A model generated the notes under the pieces. The model searched no databases, was not told the origin of the DNA, and was given only the letters and a program-made list of their open reading frames with translations. Below, one piece after another: positions 1-5,218 of a stretch of 6,233 bases of DNA (the stretch's first letter is position 1; each line of letters opens with the position of its first letter). A program made the translations under genes and the position numbers. The stretch is from JALZEG01 sp046263255. Its GTDB lineage: Bacteria; Actinomycetota; CADDZG01; WHSQ01. The stretch covers positions 1 through 6,233 of the forward strand of contig JBHELD010000034.1 of the NCBI GenBank assembly GCA_046263255.1. Direction: 5' to 3'.

Positions 1-508
1 GGATGCATCTGATCGCCCACGCGGCCTTCTCGTCGGACGTCTTGTCGCGCCACGAGATCTTGCCGACGGTCGGCAGGACCGCCAGCGCCACCAGGAAGGC
101 GACGCGGTCGTGGTCGACCTTTCCGTAGGAGAACGCGATCACCATCCACTCGAGGTAGAGGCCGAAGACGAGGATGCCTGCCAGGCGGACGAAGCGTCCC
201 GACGCGGCGACGACTGCGCACGCCAGGAGCGAGTACTTGACGACCTCGACGATTAGCGGCGTGGGGGTCGGGAGCGGCAAGAGCCGTCCGATCATCAGCG
301 GCTGGTACCGGTCGCCCGGAACCAGGCCATAGTCGGCGACCCAGGGCCGCAGCCACAGGATATCGACGACCACGAACGAATAGAGGAAGACGCGCAGCCA
401 CGCCACGCGCCGGCGCGGGAGCGGCGCGAACCACCACGCCGCCAACCCCTTCCATGCGCGGGCGAAGACGTTCTGCTCTCGGCCTGCGTCCGAGACGCCC
501 ACCGTCAT
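1..508 (-). CDS. Multi-pass membrane protein, HTTM/DoxX-like (partial, C-terminus outside window)
   Basis: The reading frame starts at ATG 506-508 and stays open for 169 codons to the window edge, so the C-terminus is missing. The start overlaps the stop of the upstream 140-aa gene as ATGA, which suggests translational coupling. Hydrophobic segments lie at about residues 37-53 (VAWLRVFLYSFVVVDIL), 84-103, 108-127 and 135-148, separated by short loops. The first helix begins with a WLRV pattern and is followed by a short D/W-rich stretch. A YGKVDHDR motif (128-135) precedes the fourth helix. This layout resembles the HTTM (vitamin K-dependent carboxylase-like) and DoxX-like membrane families; I infer this from pattern only. 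No catalytic residue can be assigned. It probably acts in the cytoplasmic membrane with its operon partner. Third positions are strongly GC-rich, supporting a real gene. Confidence 0.8.
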   Translation of the reverse strand, partial: MTVGVSDAGREQNVFARAWKGLAAWWFAPLPRRRVAWLRVFLYSFVVVDILWLRPWVADYGLVPGDRYQPLMIGRLLPLPTPTPLIVEVVKYSLLACAVVAASGRFVRLAGILVFGLYLEWMVIAFSYGKVDHDRVAFLVALAVLPTVGKISWRDKTSDEKAAWAIRCI

Positions 509-927
509 CCCCTCCACGTCGCGATGATCTCGACCGTCTCTCCGGCGGGCTTGCCGTTCTCGACGTCGATGGTTCGCTCCAGCAGGCGCAGCGCGACGAT
601 CTCTTCCTCGCCGCGATCGAAGCGGTCGTACGCGACCGCCATGTCGGCGAGAACCTCGGCCGGCGGCTGCGCGAGCATCCCCAGCTGCCCTTCGACGTCC
701 GCGCGGCGAAGCCCGAAGTCGCTGAAGGGGAGGGGCACCCACGTCCCCGTCCGCGTGAGGCCGGCGATCTCTGTGGCCCGAACCTCGCCGTCGAGCTCCT
801 GCTTCGTGGAGTACATGCGGAAGGGCCCGAAGGGGAAGTTGTCGTCGTCGCCCCAGAAGGTCCCGACGAGCAGCAGCAGGGCGACCACGATCGCGGCGGC
901 CAACCGCGCGTGCATCCCTCGCGTCAT
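505..927 (-). CDS. Small membrane-anchored protein paired with the HTTM-like gene
   Basis: This is a 140-residue protein starting at ATG 925-927. An AAAGGAG Shine-Dalgarno (932-938, minus strand) lies 4 nt upstream, which favours this start over the in-frame ATG at codon 5. Residues 9-25 (LAAAIVVALLLLVGTFW) form one hydrophobic helix, either a membrane anchor or an uncleaved signal; no convincing signal peptidase site follows. A conserved-looking motif, NFPFGPFRMYS (30-40), comes directly after the helix, so the remaining polar domain (about 41-140) is probably outside the cytoplasm. I recall aromatic P-F-x-x-F-x-M-Y-S motifs near HTTM-type membrane proteins, so the two proteins likely work together, but the function is unknown. 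The stop TGA overlaps the ATG of the downstream gene. A long antisense frame across the same region is a shadow. Confidence 0.82.
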   Translation of the reverse strand: MTRGMHARLAAAIVVALLLLVGTFWGDDDNFPFGPFRMYSTKQELDGEVRATEIAGLTRTGTWVPLPFSDFGLRRADVEGQLGMLAQPPAEVLADMAVAYDRFDRGEEEIVALRLLERTIDVENGKPAGETVEIIATWRG

Positions 928-931
928 CTAG

Positions 932-938
932 CTCCTTT
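932..938 (-). promoter_or_regulatory. Ribosome binding site of the 140-aa membrane protein
   Basis: The minus strand reads AAAGGAG, 4 nt before ATG 925-927. It is a near-perfect complement to the 16S rRNA 3' end and decides the start codon. Confidence 0.6.
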
Positions 939-1067
939 GCCCACCGCGGGCTTCGCCGGCCCGTGCCCGAGGAGACCACGGTACGTCGTTCGGCGCGCGC
1001 GATCGGAAGCGTCGTCTCTTCCTCCGACGCGTGATCTCCCGGGCCGTCAGCCATAGCCGGCCGAATG

Positions 1068-1095
1068 TTCGCCCCACGCTCAAATCCCTTATAGC
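1068..1095 (+). promoter_or_regulatory. Weak candidate promoter for the synthase gene
   Basis: TTCGCC (3 of 6 matches to the -35 consensus), a 16-nt spacer and TATAGC (4 of 6 to the -10). TATAGC sits in one of the few AT-leaning patches of the spacer. The -35 match is poor, so this is only a suggestion. Confidence 0.2.
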
Positions 1096-1107
1096 GCGTG
1101 GCTTGGT

Positions 1108-1173
1108 GGAGAGATTCGAGGGGAGCGCCCCCGGCGTCACCGTCTCAAGACGGCTGAAATGCCGCTCTCTTCC
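1108..1173 (+). promoter_or_regulatory. Candidate structured leader RNA with competing hairpins
   Basis: An outer helix pairs GGAGAGA (1108-1114) with TCTCT-T-CC (1166-1173, one bulged T). Inside it lie GGGG-AGCG-CCCC (1120-1131), then CCGTC-TCAA-GACGG (1140-1153). CGGC-TGAAAT-GCCG (1151-1164) shares bases 1151-1153 with the second hairpin, so these two exclude each other. Pairings were found by eye. The strand is assumed from the position upstream of the synthase gene; the same repeats would fold on the other strand. Confidence 0.3.
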
Positions 1174-1227
1174 GGGACTGCTGCTTCGAAGAGATCCCAG
1201 GCCCGTCGCTCCCGCCTCTCCTGCCTT

Positions 1228-1239
1228 GTGCCCGGGCAC
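1228..1239. repeat. Perfect 12-bp palindrome
   Basis: GTGCCCGGGCAC equals its own reverse complement and lies 64 bp upstream of the synthase start. It could be an operator for a dimeric regulator or part of RNA structure. One or two palindromes of this length are expected by chance in a window this size. Confidence 0.3.
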
Positions 1240-1255
1240 CCGATTCTGTGCGCCG

Positions 1256-1287
1256 CCGAGAGCCCCCTTGCGCCGCGGGCGTCTCGG
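1256..1287 (+). promoter_or_regulatory. 10-bp stem-loop just before the synthase ribosome binding site
   Basis: CCGAGAGCCC (1256-1265) pairs with GGGC (1277-1280) and TCTCGG (1282-1287), with a single bulged G at 1281 and an 11-nt loop. The stem ends 7 nt before the AGGGGAG ribosome binding site (1295-1301). It may influence translation or mRNA stability of the downstream gene. There is no U-tract, so it is not a classical terminator. Confidence 0.35.
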
Positions 1288-1303
1288 GAGTAGTAGGGGA
1301 GAC

Positions 1304-2590
1304 ATGCCCATCGCCGACGAGCTGGTCCGGATCCTCGAGGCGTGGCTGGGGCGGCCTTCGCCCGTCCGCGTCGAGGCGTGGGACGGCAGCCTCGCCGGCC
1401 ACGCGAACGCGCCGACTACGATCGTCTTCGAGTCGCCGGACGCGTTGAGACGGATCCTGTACGCGCCGAACGAGCTCGGCCTTGCCCGCGCCTACGTCGC
1501 CGGGGATCTCGACGTGCGCGGGGACGTCTTCGGCTTGTTCGCGCTGCGCGACGCCATGGCCGCCCCTGCCGAGGAGACCGACCTCCGGGTCCCGCGGCTC
1601 GAGCTGCTGCGTCTGGCGCGCCGTACCGGCGCGCTGGGCCGTCCGCTTCCGCGGCCCCGCGAGGAGGCGCGGCTGTCCGGACGGAGGCATTCACTCGCGC
1701 GGGATGCGCGGGCGATCGCCCACCACTACGACGTCTCCAACGAGTTCTACCGGCTCGTGCTGGGCGAGACGATGACCTATTCGTGCGCGTACTTCGCGCG
1801 CCCGGACGTAACGCTGGACGAGGCGCAGCACGCGAAGCACGAGCACGTCTGCCGCAAGCTCCGGCTGCGGCCGGGGATGCGCCTGCTCGACGTGGGCTGC
1901 GGCTGGGGCGGCATGGCGATGCACGCGGCAGGGGAGCACGGCGTGACGGTGGTCGGCGTGACGATCTCTCGCCGGCAGGCAGAGCTGGCGGCCAAGAGGG
2001 TCGCGGAGGCAGGCCTCGCCGATCGCGTGACGATCCGGCTCCAGGACTACCGCGACATCTCGGACGGGCCGTACGACGCGATCTCGAGCATCGGCATGTT
2101 CGAGCACGTGGGGCTGTCGCACCTCGGCGCCTATCTCGGGCGGTTGCACGACCTGCTCCGGCCCCGCGGGCGCCTGCTCAACCACGCGATCTCCCGGGCT
2201 CACCCCAAGAGGACCTCGTTCGCGCCGAAGTCCTTCATCGCGCGCTTCGTGTTCCCCGACGGCGAGCTGCACGAGGTCGGCTCGGTCGTGACCGCGATGC
2301 AGGGGCTGGGGTTCGAGGTCCGCGACGTCGAGTCGCTGCGCGAGCACTACGCGACGACGCTGAGGGCCTGGGTGCGCAACCTGGAGGCGGGTTGGGGCGA
2401 GGCCGTGCAGCGTGCCGGACGGGCCCGGGCCCGCATCTGGCGTCTCTACATGGCGGGATCGGCCGCAGCGTTCGACGCGGGCCGGATCAACGTCCACCAG
2501 GTGCTCGCGGTGAAGCCGGACTCCACCGGCGCGAGCGCGCTCCCGCCGACGCGCGAAGCCTGGTACGCGACGAGCCCGCTGCCGGGCTGA
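1304..2590 (+). CDS. cfa: Cyclopropane-fatty-acyl-phospholipid synthase family methyltransferase
   Basis: The 428-residue product matches the long form of the family, which transfers a methyl(ene) group from S-adenosylmethionine to unsaturated acyl chains of membrane phospholipids. A family-typical N-terminal domain occupies about 1-130. HHYDVSNEFY (140-149) opens the catalytic domain, followed by MTYSCAYF with Cys161, the SAM-binding loop LLDVGCGWGG (194-203), MFEHVG with Glu267 (265-270), LLNHAI with His294 (291-296) and WRLYMAG with Tyr382 (379-385). These correspond to the Cys, Glu, His and Tyr that hold the active-site bicarbonate in known enzymes. ATG 1304 is chosen because AGGGGAG lies just upstream (1295-1301) and homology starts here; the open frame further upstream is not family-like. 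A related role, such as methyl-branched fatty acid synthesis, cannot be excluded. It stands alone and converges with the next gene. Confidence 0.95.
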   Translation: MPIADELVRILEAWLGRPSPVRVEAWDGSLAGHANAPTTIVFESPDALRRILYAPNELGLARAYVAGDLDVRGDVFGLFALRDAMAAPAEETDLRVPRLELLRLARRTGALGRPLPRPREEARLSGRRHSLARDARAIAHHYDVSNEFYRLVLGETMTYSCAYFARPDVTLDEAQHAKHEHVCRKLRLRPGMRLLDVGCGWGGMAMHAAGEHGVTVVGVTISRRQAELAAKRVAEAGLADRVTIRLQDYRDISDGPYDAISSIGMFEHVGLSHLGAYLGRLHDLLRPRGRLLNHAISRAHPKRTSFAPKSFIARFVFPDGELHEVGSVVTAMQGLGFEVRDVESLREHYATTLRAWVRNLEAGWGEAVQRAGRARARIWRLYMAGSAAAFDAGRINVHQVLAVKPDSTGASALPPTREAWYATSPLPG

Positions 2591-2605
2591 GCGGAAGCGG
2601 CGGGT

Positions 2606-2618
2606 CGCGGCGGCCGCG
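2606..2618. terminator. Possible bidirectional terminator hairpin between convergent genes
   Basis: CGCGG-CGG-CCGCG forms a short 5-bp GC stem in the 53-bp spacer between the synthase stop and the stop of the minus-strand propeller gene. The flanks CGGCGGGTCG and CGACCGCCG could extend pairing with imperfections. There is no U-tract on either strand; position is the main argument. Confidence 0.25.
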
Positions 2619-2643
2619 CCTGCACCTCGCCGACCGACCGCCG

Positions 2644-3897
2644 TCAGGGCTTCCGGCGCACCCCCAGCGACCGGTACACGTCGTCGTGGGGCCGGACGAT
2701 GAACAGACCGCCGTTCATGTCGCCCACGAGGACGTTGCCGGACGGCAGGTACGGGTAGGCCGCCCACGCGCCGTCGAAGACGGCCGCGTCCGAGAACGGC
2801 ATCGTGTCGAACCAGGCGACCTCCTTCAGCCTGCCGTTGGCGGCGTCCTTGAGGTCGAGGATCCGGAAGCCGTTGACGTAGTTCGCGTGGTACAGGGCGT
2901 CCTGCTCCGAGTACACGTTGTGGTCGATCGACATCGAGTCGGCGACGAACTTGCCGATCACCTTGGGTGCCTTCAGCTTCCGGACGTCCCAGATGTAGAG
3001 CGTCGACGGGTGAAGGTTGTTGACCTCGTCGCCCTCGTCGGTCGAGATCAGGTACGACTGGTCCTTCGTCAGGGCGCCCGAATGGATGTAGCCCGAGCCT
3101 TCGTAGGTCTCGCGCGCCAGCTGCCGGGGCTGAAGCGGGTTCGCGGTGACGTCGTAGATCGTCACCGAGTCGGTGTTGAAGTTGAAGCAGATCTCGTGGC
3201 CCCTGTACGCCTTGTCGACGCCTCTGTAGGTGGGGCACAGCGAGTCGTGGGTGTAGCCGTCGTCCGCCATGGCCCCGACGGGAACCGGCGCCAGCGGCTG
3301 GCTGACGTCGAAGATGAGCGGCGTCCCGACGGCGACGGCCGGGCCGTTCAGGAAGATGTGGCTGGTCTCCGGATTCGAGGCGATCGAGTGCGCGGTCCCG
3401 AGCGGCACGACGACGTCGGGGCGCCATACCGGGAGGGCGGCCTCGACGCCGCGCAGCCGCGAGAGGTCGAAGATCTGCAGGCCGCACGGCGAGAGATCGC
3501 ACACCATGTAGGCGTGGTCGTTGAGGATCTCGATCTCGTGCCAGATCAAGGCTCCGTCGGGCTTCCCGAGCATGCGGCCGAGGTAGACGGGTTTCTCCGG
3601 CTTGGAGACGTCGAAGAACCGTGCGCCCCCCGCGCCGGCGAGGATCGCGTACTCCTTCTTCGTCTCCGGGTCGACCCACCCCCATACGTCGGCGACGCGG
3701 CCGCCCTGAGCCGCGGTCATCGTGACGTGGGCAATGAGGTCGATGTCCTTGCAGGGGTACCCGGCGGCCTTGCCGCGGACGCACTTCGCGGGCCCGTCGC
3801 TCAGGGTCTGCGCGGTCGCAGGAGCGCCGGGCACCAGCGAGGCGAGGGCGGTCAGGAGGGCGACGAGGGCCTTCGAACGCGAGCTCAACGACGTCAT
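2644..3897 (-). CDS. Secreted choice-of-anchor B family LVIVD beta-propeller protein
   Basis: The product has 417 residues. A signal peptide spans 1-29 (R7/K9, hydrophobic core 11-22, ATA before Gln30). The mature part follows the choice-of-anchor B pattern closely: Cys39/Cys49 region, DVWGWVDPETKKEYAILAG (70-88), FFDVSKPEKPVYLG (94-107), DGYTHDSLC (213-221), EICFNFNTDSVTIYDVT (235-251), GSGYIHSG (267-274), YIWDVRKL (301-308), SIDHNVY (323-329), ANYVNGFRILDL (338-349), WFDTMPFSD (362-370) and PSGNVLVGDMNGGLFIVRP (385-403). Repeated F/I-x-D-V/L motifs mark propeller blades. Family members usually continue into a sorting anchor; this one stops 14 residues after the domain, so it is probably released or held non-covalently. 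Substrate and function are unknown. ATG 3895-3897 is chosen because the signal peptide starts there; there is no clear Shine-Dalgarno. It diverges from the lipoprotein gene. Confidence 0.9.
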   Translation of the reverse strand: MTSLSSRSKALVALLTALASLVPGAPATAQTLSDGPAKCVRGKAAGYPCKDIDLIAHVTMTAAQGGRVADVWGWVDPETKKEYAILAGAGGARFFDVSKPEKPVYLGRMLGKPDGALIWHEIEILNDHAYMVCDLSPCGLQIFDLSRLRGVEAALPVWRPDVVVPLGTAHSIASNPETSHIFLNGPAVAVGTPLIFDVSQPLAPVPVGAMADDGYTHDSLCPTYRGVDKAYRGHEICFNFNTDSVTIYDVTANPLQPRQLARETYEGSGYIHSGALTKDQSYLISTDEGDEVNNLHPSTLYIWDVRKLKAPKVIGKFVADSMSIDHNVYSEQDALYHANYVNGFRILDLKDAANGRLKEVAWFDTMPFSDAAVFDGAWAAYPYLPSGNVLVGDMNGGLFIVRPHDDVYRSLGVRRKP

Positions 3898-3915
3898 AGC
3901 TGGGAGGTTCGACTT

Positions 3916-3929
3916 CGTGTCTCGTGTCT
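3916..3929. repeat. Tandem 7-bp direct repeat in divergent spacer
   Basis: CGTGTCT occurs twice head-to-tail (3916-3922 and 3923-3929). It may be a regulator site or chance slippage. Confidence 0.4.
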
Positions 3930-3970
3930 CCTGCGCTAGGTTGCTGGTCGGTACGGCGTGAGCACCGGGC

Positions 3971-3981
3971 GGAGGGAGGGG
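3971..3981 (+). promoter_or_regulatory. Ribosome binding site supporting a TTG start
   Basis: GGAGGGAGGGG includes a GGAGG core at 3975-3979, 5 nt before TTG 3985. This spacing selects TTG 3985 over GTG 3958, which lies upstream of the site, and over ATG 4000, which is too far downstream. Confidence 0.6.
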
Positions 3982-3984
3982 CGT

Positions 3985-4545
3985 TTGACTCGTCGAAGGA
4001 TGGTTTTCCGATCGGTTTGTGCGGTCGCAGCGTTCGTTCTGGCGAGCTGTGGCGGTGACTCGGGCGACGGCGAGGAGGTCCATGCTCTGGGCGAGCCCGC
4101 CACCGTCGGCTACAGCGACCCCACCGACCTCGAGGGAGAGGTCGCCACGACACTGGAGGTCACCGTCCTGGAGGTACGGGAGGGGACCCACGACGAGCTG
4201 ACGGAGGCGGGCTTCGAGGTGGACGCGGAGGGTCGCGACACCACTCCGTACTACGTCGACGCTCGCTACGAGAACACCGGCGACGCGACGGTCGAACGCA
4301 ACATCGACGTCAGCCTCGAGGACTCGGACGGCAACCTGATCGGCTCCACTCTCGTCTTCGACTACGGCGACAAGGGATTCCCTCTCTGCGAGAACGTCGA
4401 CGAGGGCAAGCTCGCGCCGGGCGAGAGCTACGAGAACTGCACTCTCTTCCTCGTTCCGGAAGGCGTCGAGCCGGGGCAGGTCAGCTTCCTCAGCCACGAG
4501 GGCGCCGACACCCCGCCCGAGTTCGTCTACTGGGAGATCGACTAG
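3985..4545 (+). CDS. Acidic lipoprotein with an Ig-like (DUF4352-type) domain
   Basis: The product has 186 residues from TTG 3985. The leader TRRRMVFRSVCAVAAFVLASC has a basic n-region, a hydrophobic core and a LASC lipobox, so Cys22 would be lipidated and the protein held on the outer face of the membrane. A Gly/Asp/Glu-rich linker (23-32) follows. The body, about 50-186, has the features of an extracytoplasmic beta-sandwich of the DUF4352/telokin-like type: VTVLEV, PYYVDARYENTG (about 88-99), DVSLEDSDGNLIG, LAPGESYENC and FLVPEGVEPGQVSF. Cys135 and Cys152 could form a disulfide. The mature protein is strongly acidic. Such domains are usually binding or accessory modules; the partner is unknown. 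The gene stands alone, diverges from the propeller gene and ends just before a hairpin. Family assignment is by pattern. Confidence 0.85.
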   Translation: MTRRRMVFRSVCAVAAFVLASCGGDSGDGEEVHALGEPATVGYSDPTDLEGEVATTLEVTVLEVREGTHDELTEAGFEVDAEGRDTTPYYVDARYENTGDATVERNIDVSLEDSDGNLIGSTLVFDYGDKGFPLCENVDEGKLAPGESYENCTLFLVPEGVEPGQVSFLSHEGADTPPEFVYWEID

Positions 4546-4552
4546 AAGCCGC

Positions 4553-4572
4553 GCCCGGCGTCGTGACCGGGC
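4553..4572 (+). terminator. Candidate terminator hairpin after the lipoprotein gene
   Basis: GCCCGG (4553-4558) and CCGGGC (4567-4572) form a perfect 6-bp stem with an 8-nt loop, starting 7 nt after the stop codon. There is no U-tract, which is common in high-GC genomes but leaves the call uncertain. Confidence 0.35.
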
Positions 4573-4656
4573 CGCGCGACGGGCAGCCGCTCGCGGAACT
4601 TCCTTGGGGTCACGCTGGTTTACACGTCGTCGACGGCGTCGCGGTGGAGTACGAGC

Positions 4657-4670
4657 CGACCTCGAGGTCG
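4657..4670. repeat. Perfect 14-bp palindrome in convergent spacer
   Basis: CGACCTCGAGGTCG is its own reverse complement and can form a 5-bp stem with a TCGA loop in RNA from either strand. GCCC-GA-GGGC (4670-4679) follows directly. It could be a bidirectional terminator or a protein site. Fewer than one palindrome of this length is expected by chance in a window this size. Confidence 0.4.
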
Positions 4671-4767
4671 CCCGAGGGCTGCGAGTAGCCGCGTCCTGCG
4701 TCGGTGCCGGTCGGCCCCTGCGATCCGGCGCGGCGCAGGGACGTTGAGGTATTCCGGCGACCCGCAG

Positions 4768-5109
4768 TCAGCTCAACCGGGGGTCGAAGCGATGGCGGGC
4801 ATGAAGCCATCGAGCCCGCCGCCGTGGTAGTTGCCGCACCCGAATCGCGGGTGCGACGCCTTCGCGTTTGGCCACGGCGTCGGCTTCGGCAGCGAGCGCG
4901 TCGGCAGACACCGAACCCGTGACGCGCCAGCGGAGCTCCGGCGGGGCGGTCTCGCGCCAGCGCACCAGCGTGCGGAGGGGCGGGGGCCGGTAGTCGACGA
5001 CGATCTCCAGCGCCGCCTTGCGGCGGCCGGCCACCCAGGCCGCTTTCCGCACGGCGTCGAGCCCCTCTCGATCCACGAGGCGAACGGAGATGGTCCGGCG
5101 TGGCTCCAC
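4768..5109 (-). pseudogene. Small gene of unknown family, probably frameshifted near its 3' end
   Basis: The start is GTG 5107-5109, with GGGAGGAG (plus-strand positions 5115-5122) 5 nt upstream. As written, the frame gives 113 residues ending at TGA 4768-4770. Residues 1-87 look like a normal coding sequence with mostly G/C third positions (RRTISVRLVDREGLDAV, then a WRxT..PPELRWRV segment and an Ala-rich helix). The last 26 codons become Arg-rich with many A/T third positions. The other frame is much better there: removing one base near the GGG run at 4849-4851 gives APRFGCGNYHGGGLDGFMPA and onward, ending at TGA 4773-4775, for about 111 residues. A one-base insertion or a sequencing/assembly error is likely. 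No signal peptide or membrane segment is seen, so the protein is probably cytoplasmic. The function is unknown. Confidence 0.6.
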
Positions 5110-5114
5110 GGCAG

Positions 5115-5122
5115 CTCCTCCC
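5115..5122 (-). promoter_or_regulatory. Ribosome binding site supporting the GTG start of the small gene
   Basis: The minus strand reads GGGAGGAG, 5 nt before GTG 5107-5109. This fixes the start, since no suitable ATG is nearby in this frame. Confidence 0.55.
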
Positions 5123-5134
5123 GAGTTCCCGCGC

Positions 5135-5159
5135 GCGATCGTACGCCCGGGTCGATCGC
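5135..5159. repeat. Inverted repeat, operator-like
   Basis: GCGATCG (5135-5141) and CGATCGC (5153-5159) are perfect inverted arms with an 11-nt spacer that contains CCCGGG. The half-sites lie 18 bp apart centre to centre, nearly two helical turns, in the 109-bp spacer between two divergent genes. This would suit a dimeric regulator. Because CGATCG is itself palindromic, the match is less surprising than its length suggests. Confidence 0.3.
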
Positions 5160-5161
5160 CC

Positions 5162-5194
5162 AGGAATCCCTCCTTTCGCGGCGAAGGAGTTCCT
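5162..5194 (+). promoter_or_regulatory. Leader stem-loop with an anti-Shine-Dalgarno-like arm
   Basis: AGGAA (5162-5166) pairs with TTCCT (5190-5194), and CTCCTT-T-CG (5170-5178) pairs with CGAAGGAG (5182-5189), with one bulged T and a 3-nt bulge on the left. The left arm contains CCTCCTT (5169-5175). This can instead pair, with one G-U wobble, with the gene's own ribosome binding site AGGGAGG (5206-5212). Two alternative folds are therefore possible just before the start codon. Confidence 0.4.
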
Positions 5195-5218
5195 CGGACG
5201 CGAGCAGGGAGGCCCCGG

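Larger units (their letters stand above)
931..1303. other. Gene-free divergent spacer rich in inverted repeats
   Basis: This 373-bp stretch lies between two divergent genes. The synthase frame is open upstream to 1031, but the peptide there is Arg/Pro/Ser-rich and unlike the family, and the minus-strand frame 928-1311 is likewise low-complexity; neither looks coding. A weak sigma-A-like pair on the plus strand (TTCGCC 1068-1073, 16 nt, TATAGC 1090-1095) would give a leader of about 200 nt for the synthase gene. The leader contains several stem-loops, described separately. I find no tRNA and no riboswitch class I can name. Confidence 0.6.
3898..3984. promoter_or_regulatory. Divergent 87-bp spacer between propeller and lipoprotein genes
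   Basis: Both promoters must fit here or inside the neighbouring genes. On the plus strand TAGGTT (3937-3942) has the T-A-n-n-n-T form of a -10 element, but the hexamer 17 nt upstream (TTCGTG) is poor. No convincing promoter is visible for the minus strand. A tandem 7-bp repeat lies in the middle. Confidence 0.35.
4546..4767. other. Convergent spacer with hairpins and a doubtful small ORF
   Basis: This 222-bp stretch lies between the lipoprotein stop and the stop of the small minus-strand gene. It holds two hairpins, described separately. A plus-strand frame GTG 4563 to TAG 4686-4688 (41 codons, VTGPRDGQPLAELPWGHAGL and onward) has mostly G/C third positions, but no Shine-Dalgarno and no recognised family. 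It may be a gene remnant or chance. I see nothing else from 4689 to 4767. Confidence 0.4.

Noticed and set aside
1108..1173. Glycine riboswitch on the minus strand
   Set aside because: The minus strand has GAATCTCTC and a matching GAGAG, but the conserved GCCGAAGGAGCAA-type core is absent and the downstream genes do not fit.
1031..1303. N-terminal extension of the synthase to ATG 1031
   Set aside because: The extra 91 residues are Arg/Pro-rich and not family-like; ATG 1304 has a ribosome binding site and the normal N-terminus.
928..1311. A 127-codon minus-strand frame ending just before the 140-aa gene
   Set aside because: It has Arg-rich low-complexity sequence and no recognisable domain, and it overlaps the synthase start region.
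1342..3939. An 865-codon open frame on the plus strand
   Set aside because: It crosses the synthase gene in another frame and runs antisense through the propeller gene. The peptide is Arg/Ala-rich and low in complexity, a usual shadow in GC-rich DNA.
3958..3984. GTG 3958 as lipoprotein start
   Set aside because: The strong GGAGG lies downstream of this codon and before TTG 3985, and the lipoprotein leader is complete from the TTG.
1691..4153. An 820-codon open frame on the minus strand
   Set aside because: It is a shadow of the synthase and propeller genes with low-complexity Arg/Pro composition; the true frames have clear family motifs.
3898..4497. Extension of the propeller gene upstream by 200 codons
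   Set aside because: The signal peptide begins at codon ATG 3897; upstream sequence is antisense to the lipoprotein gene.
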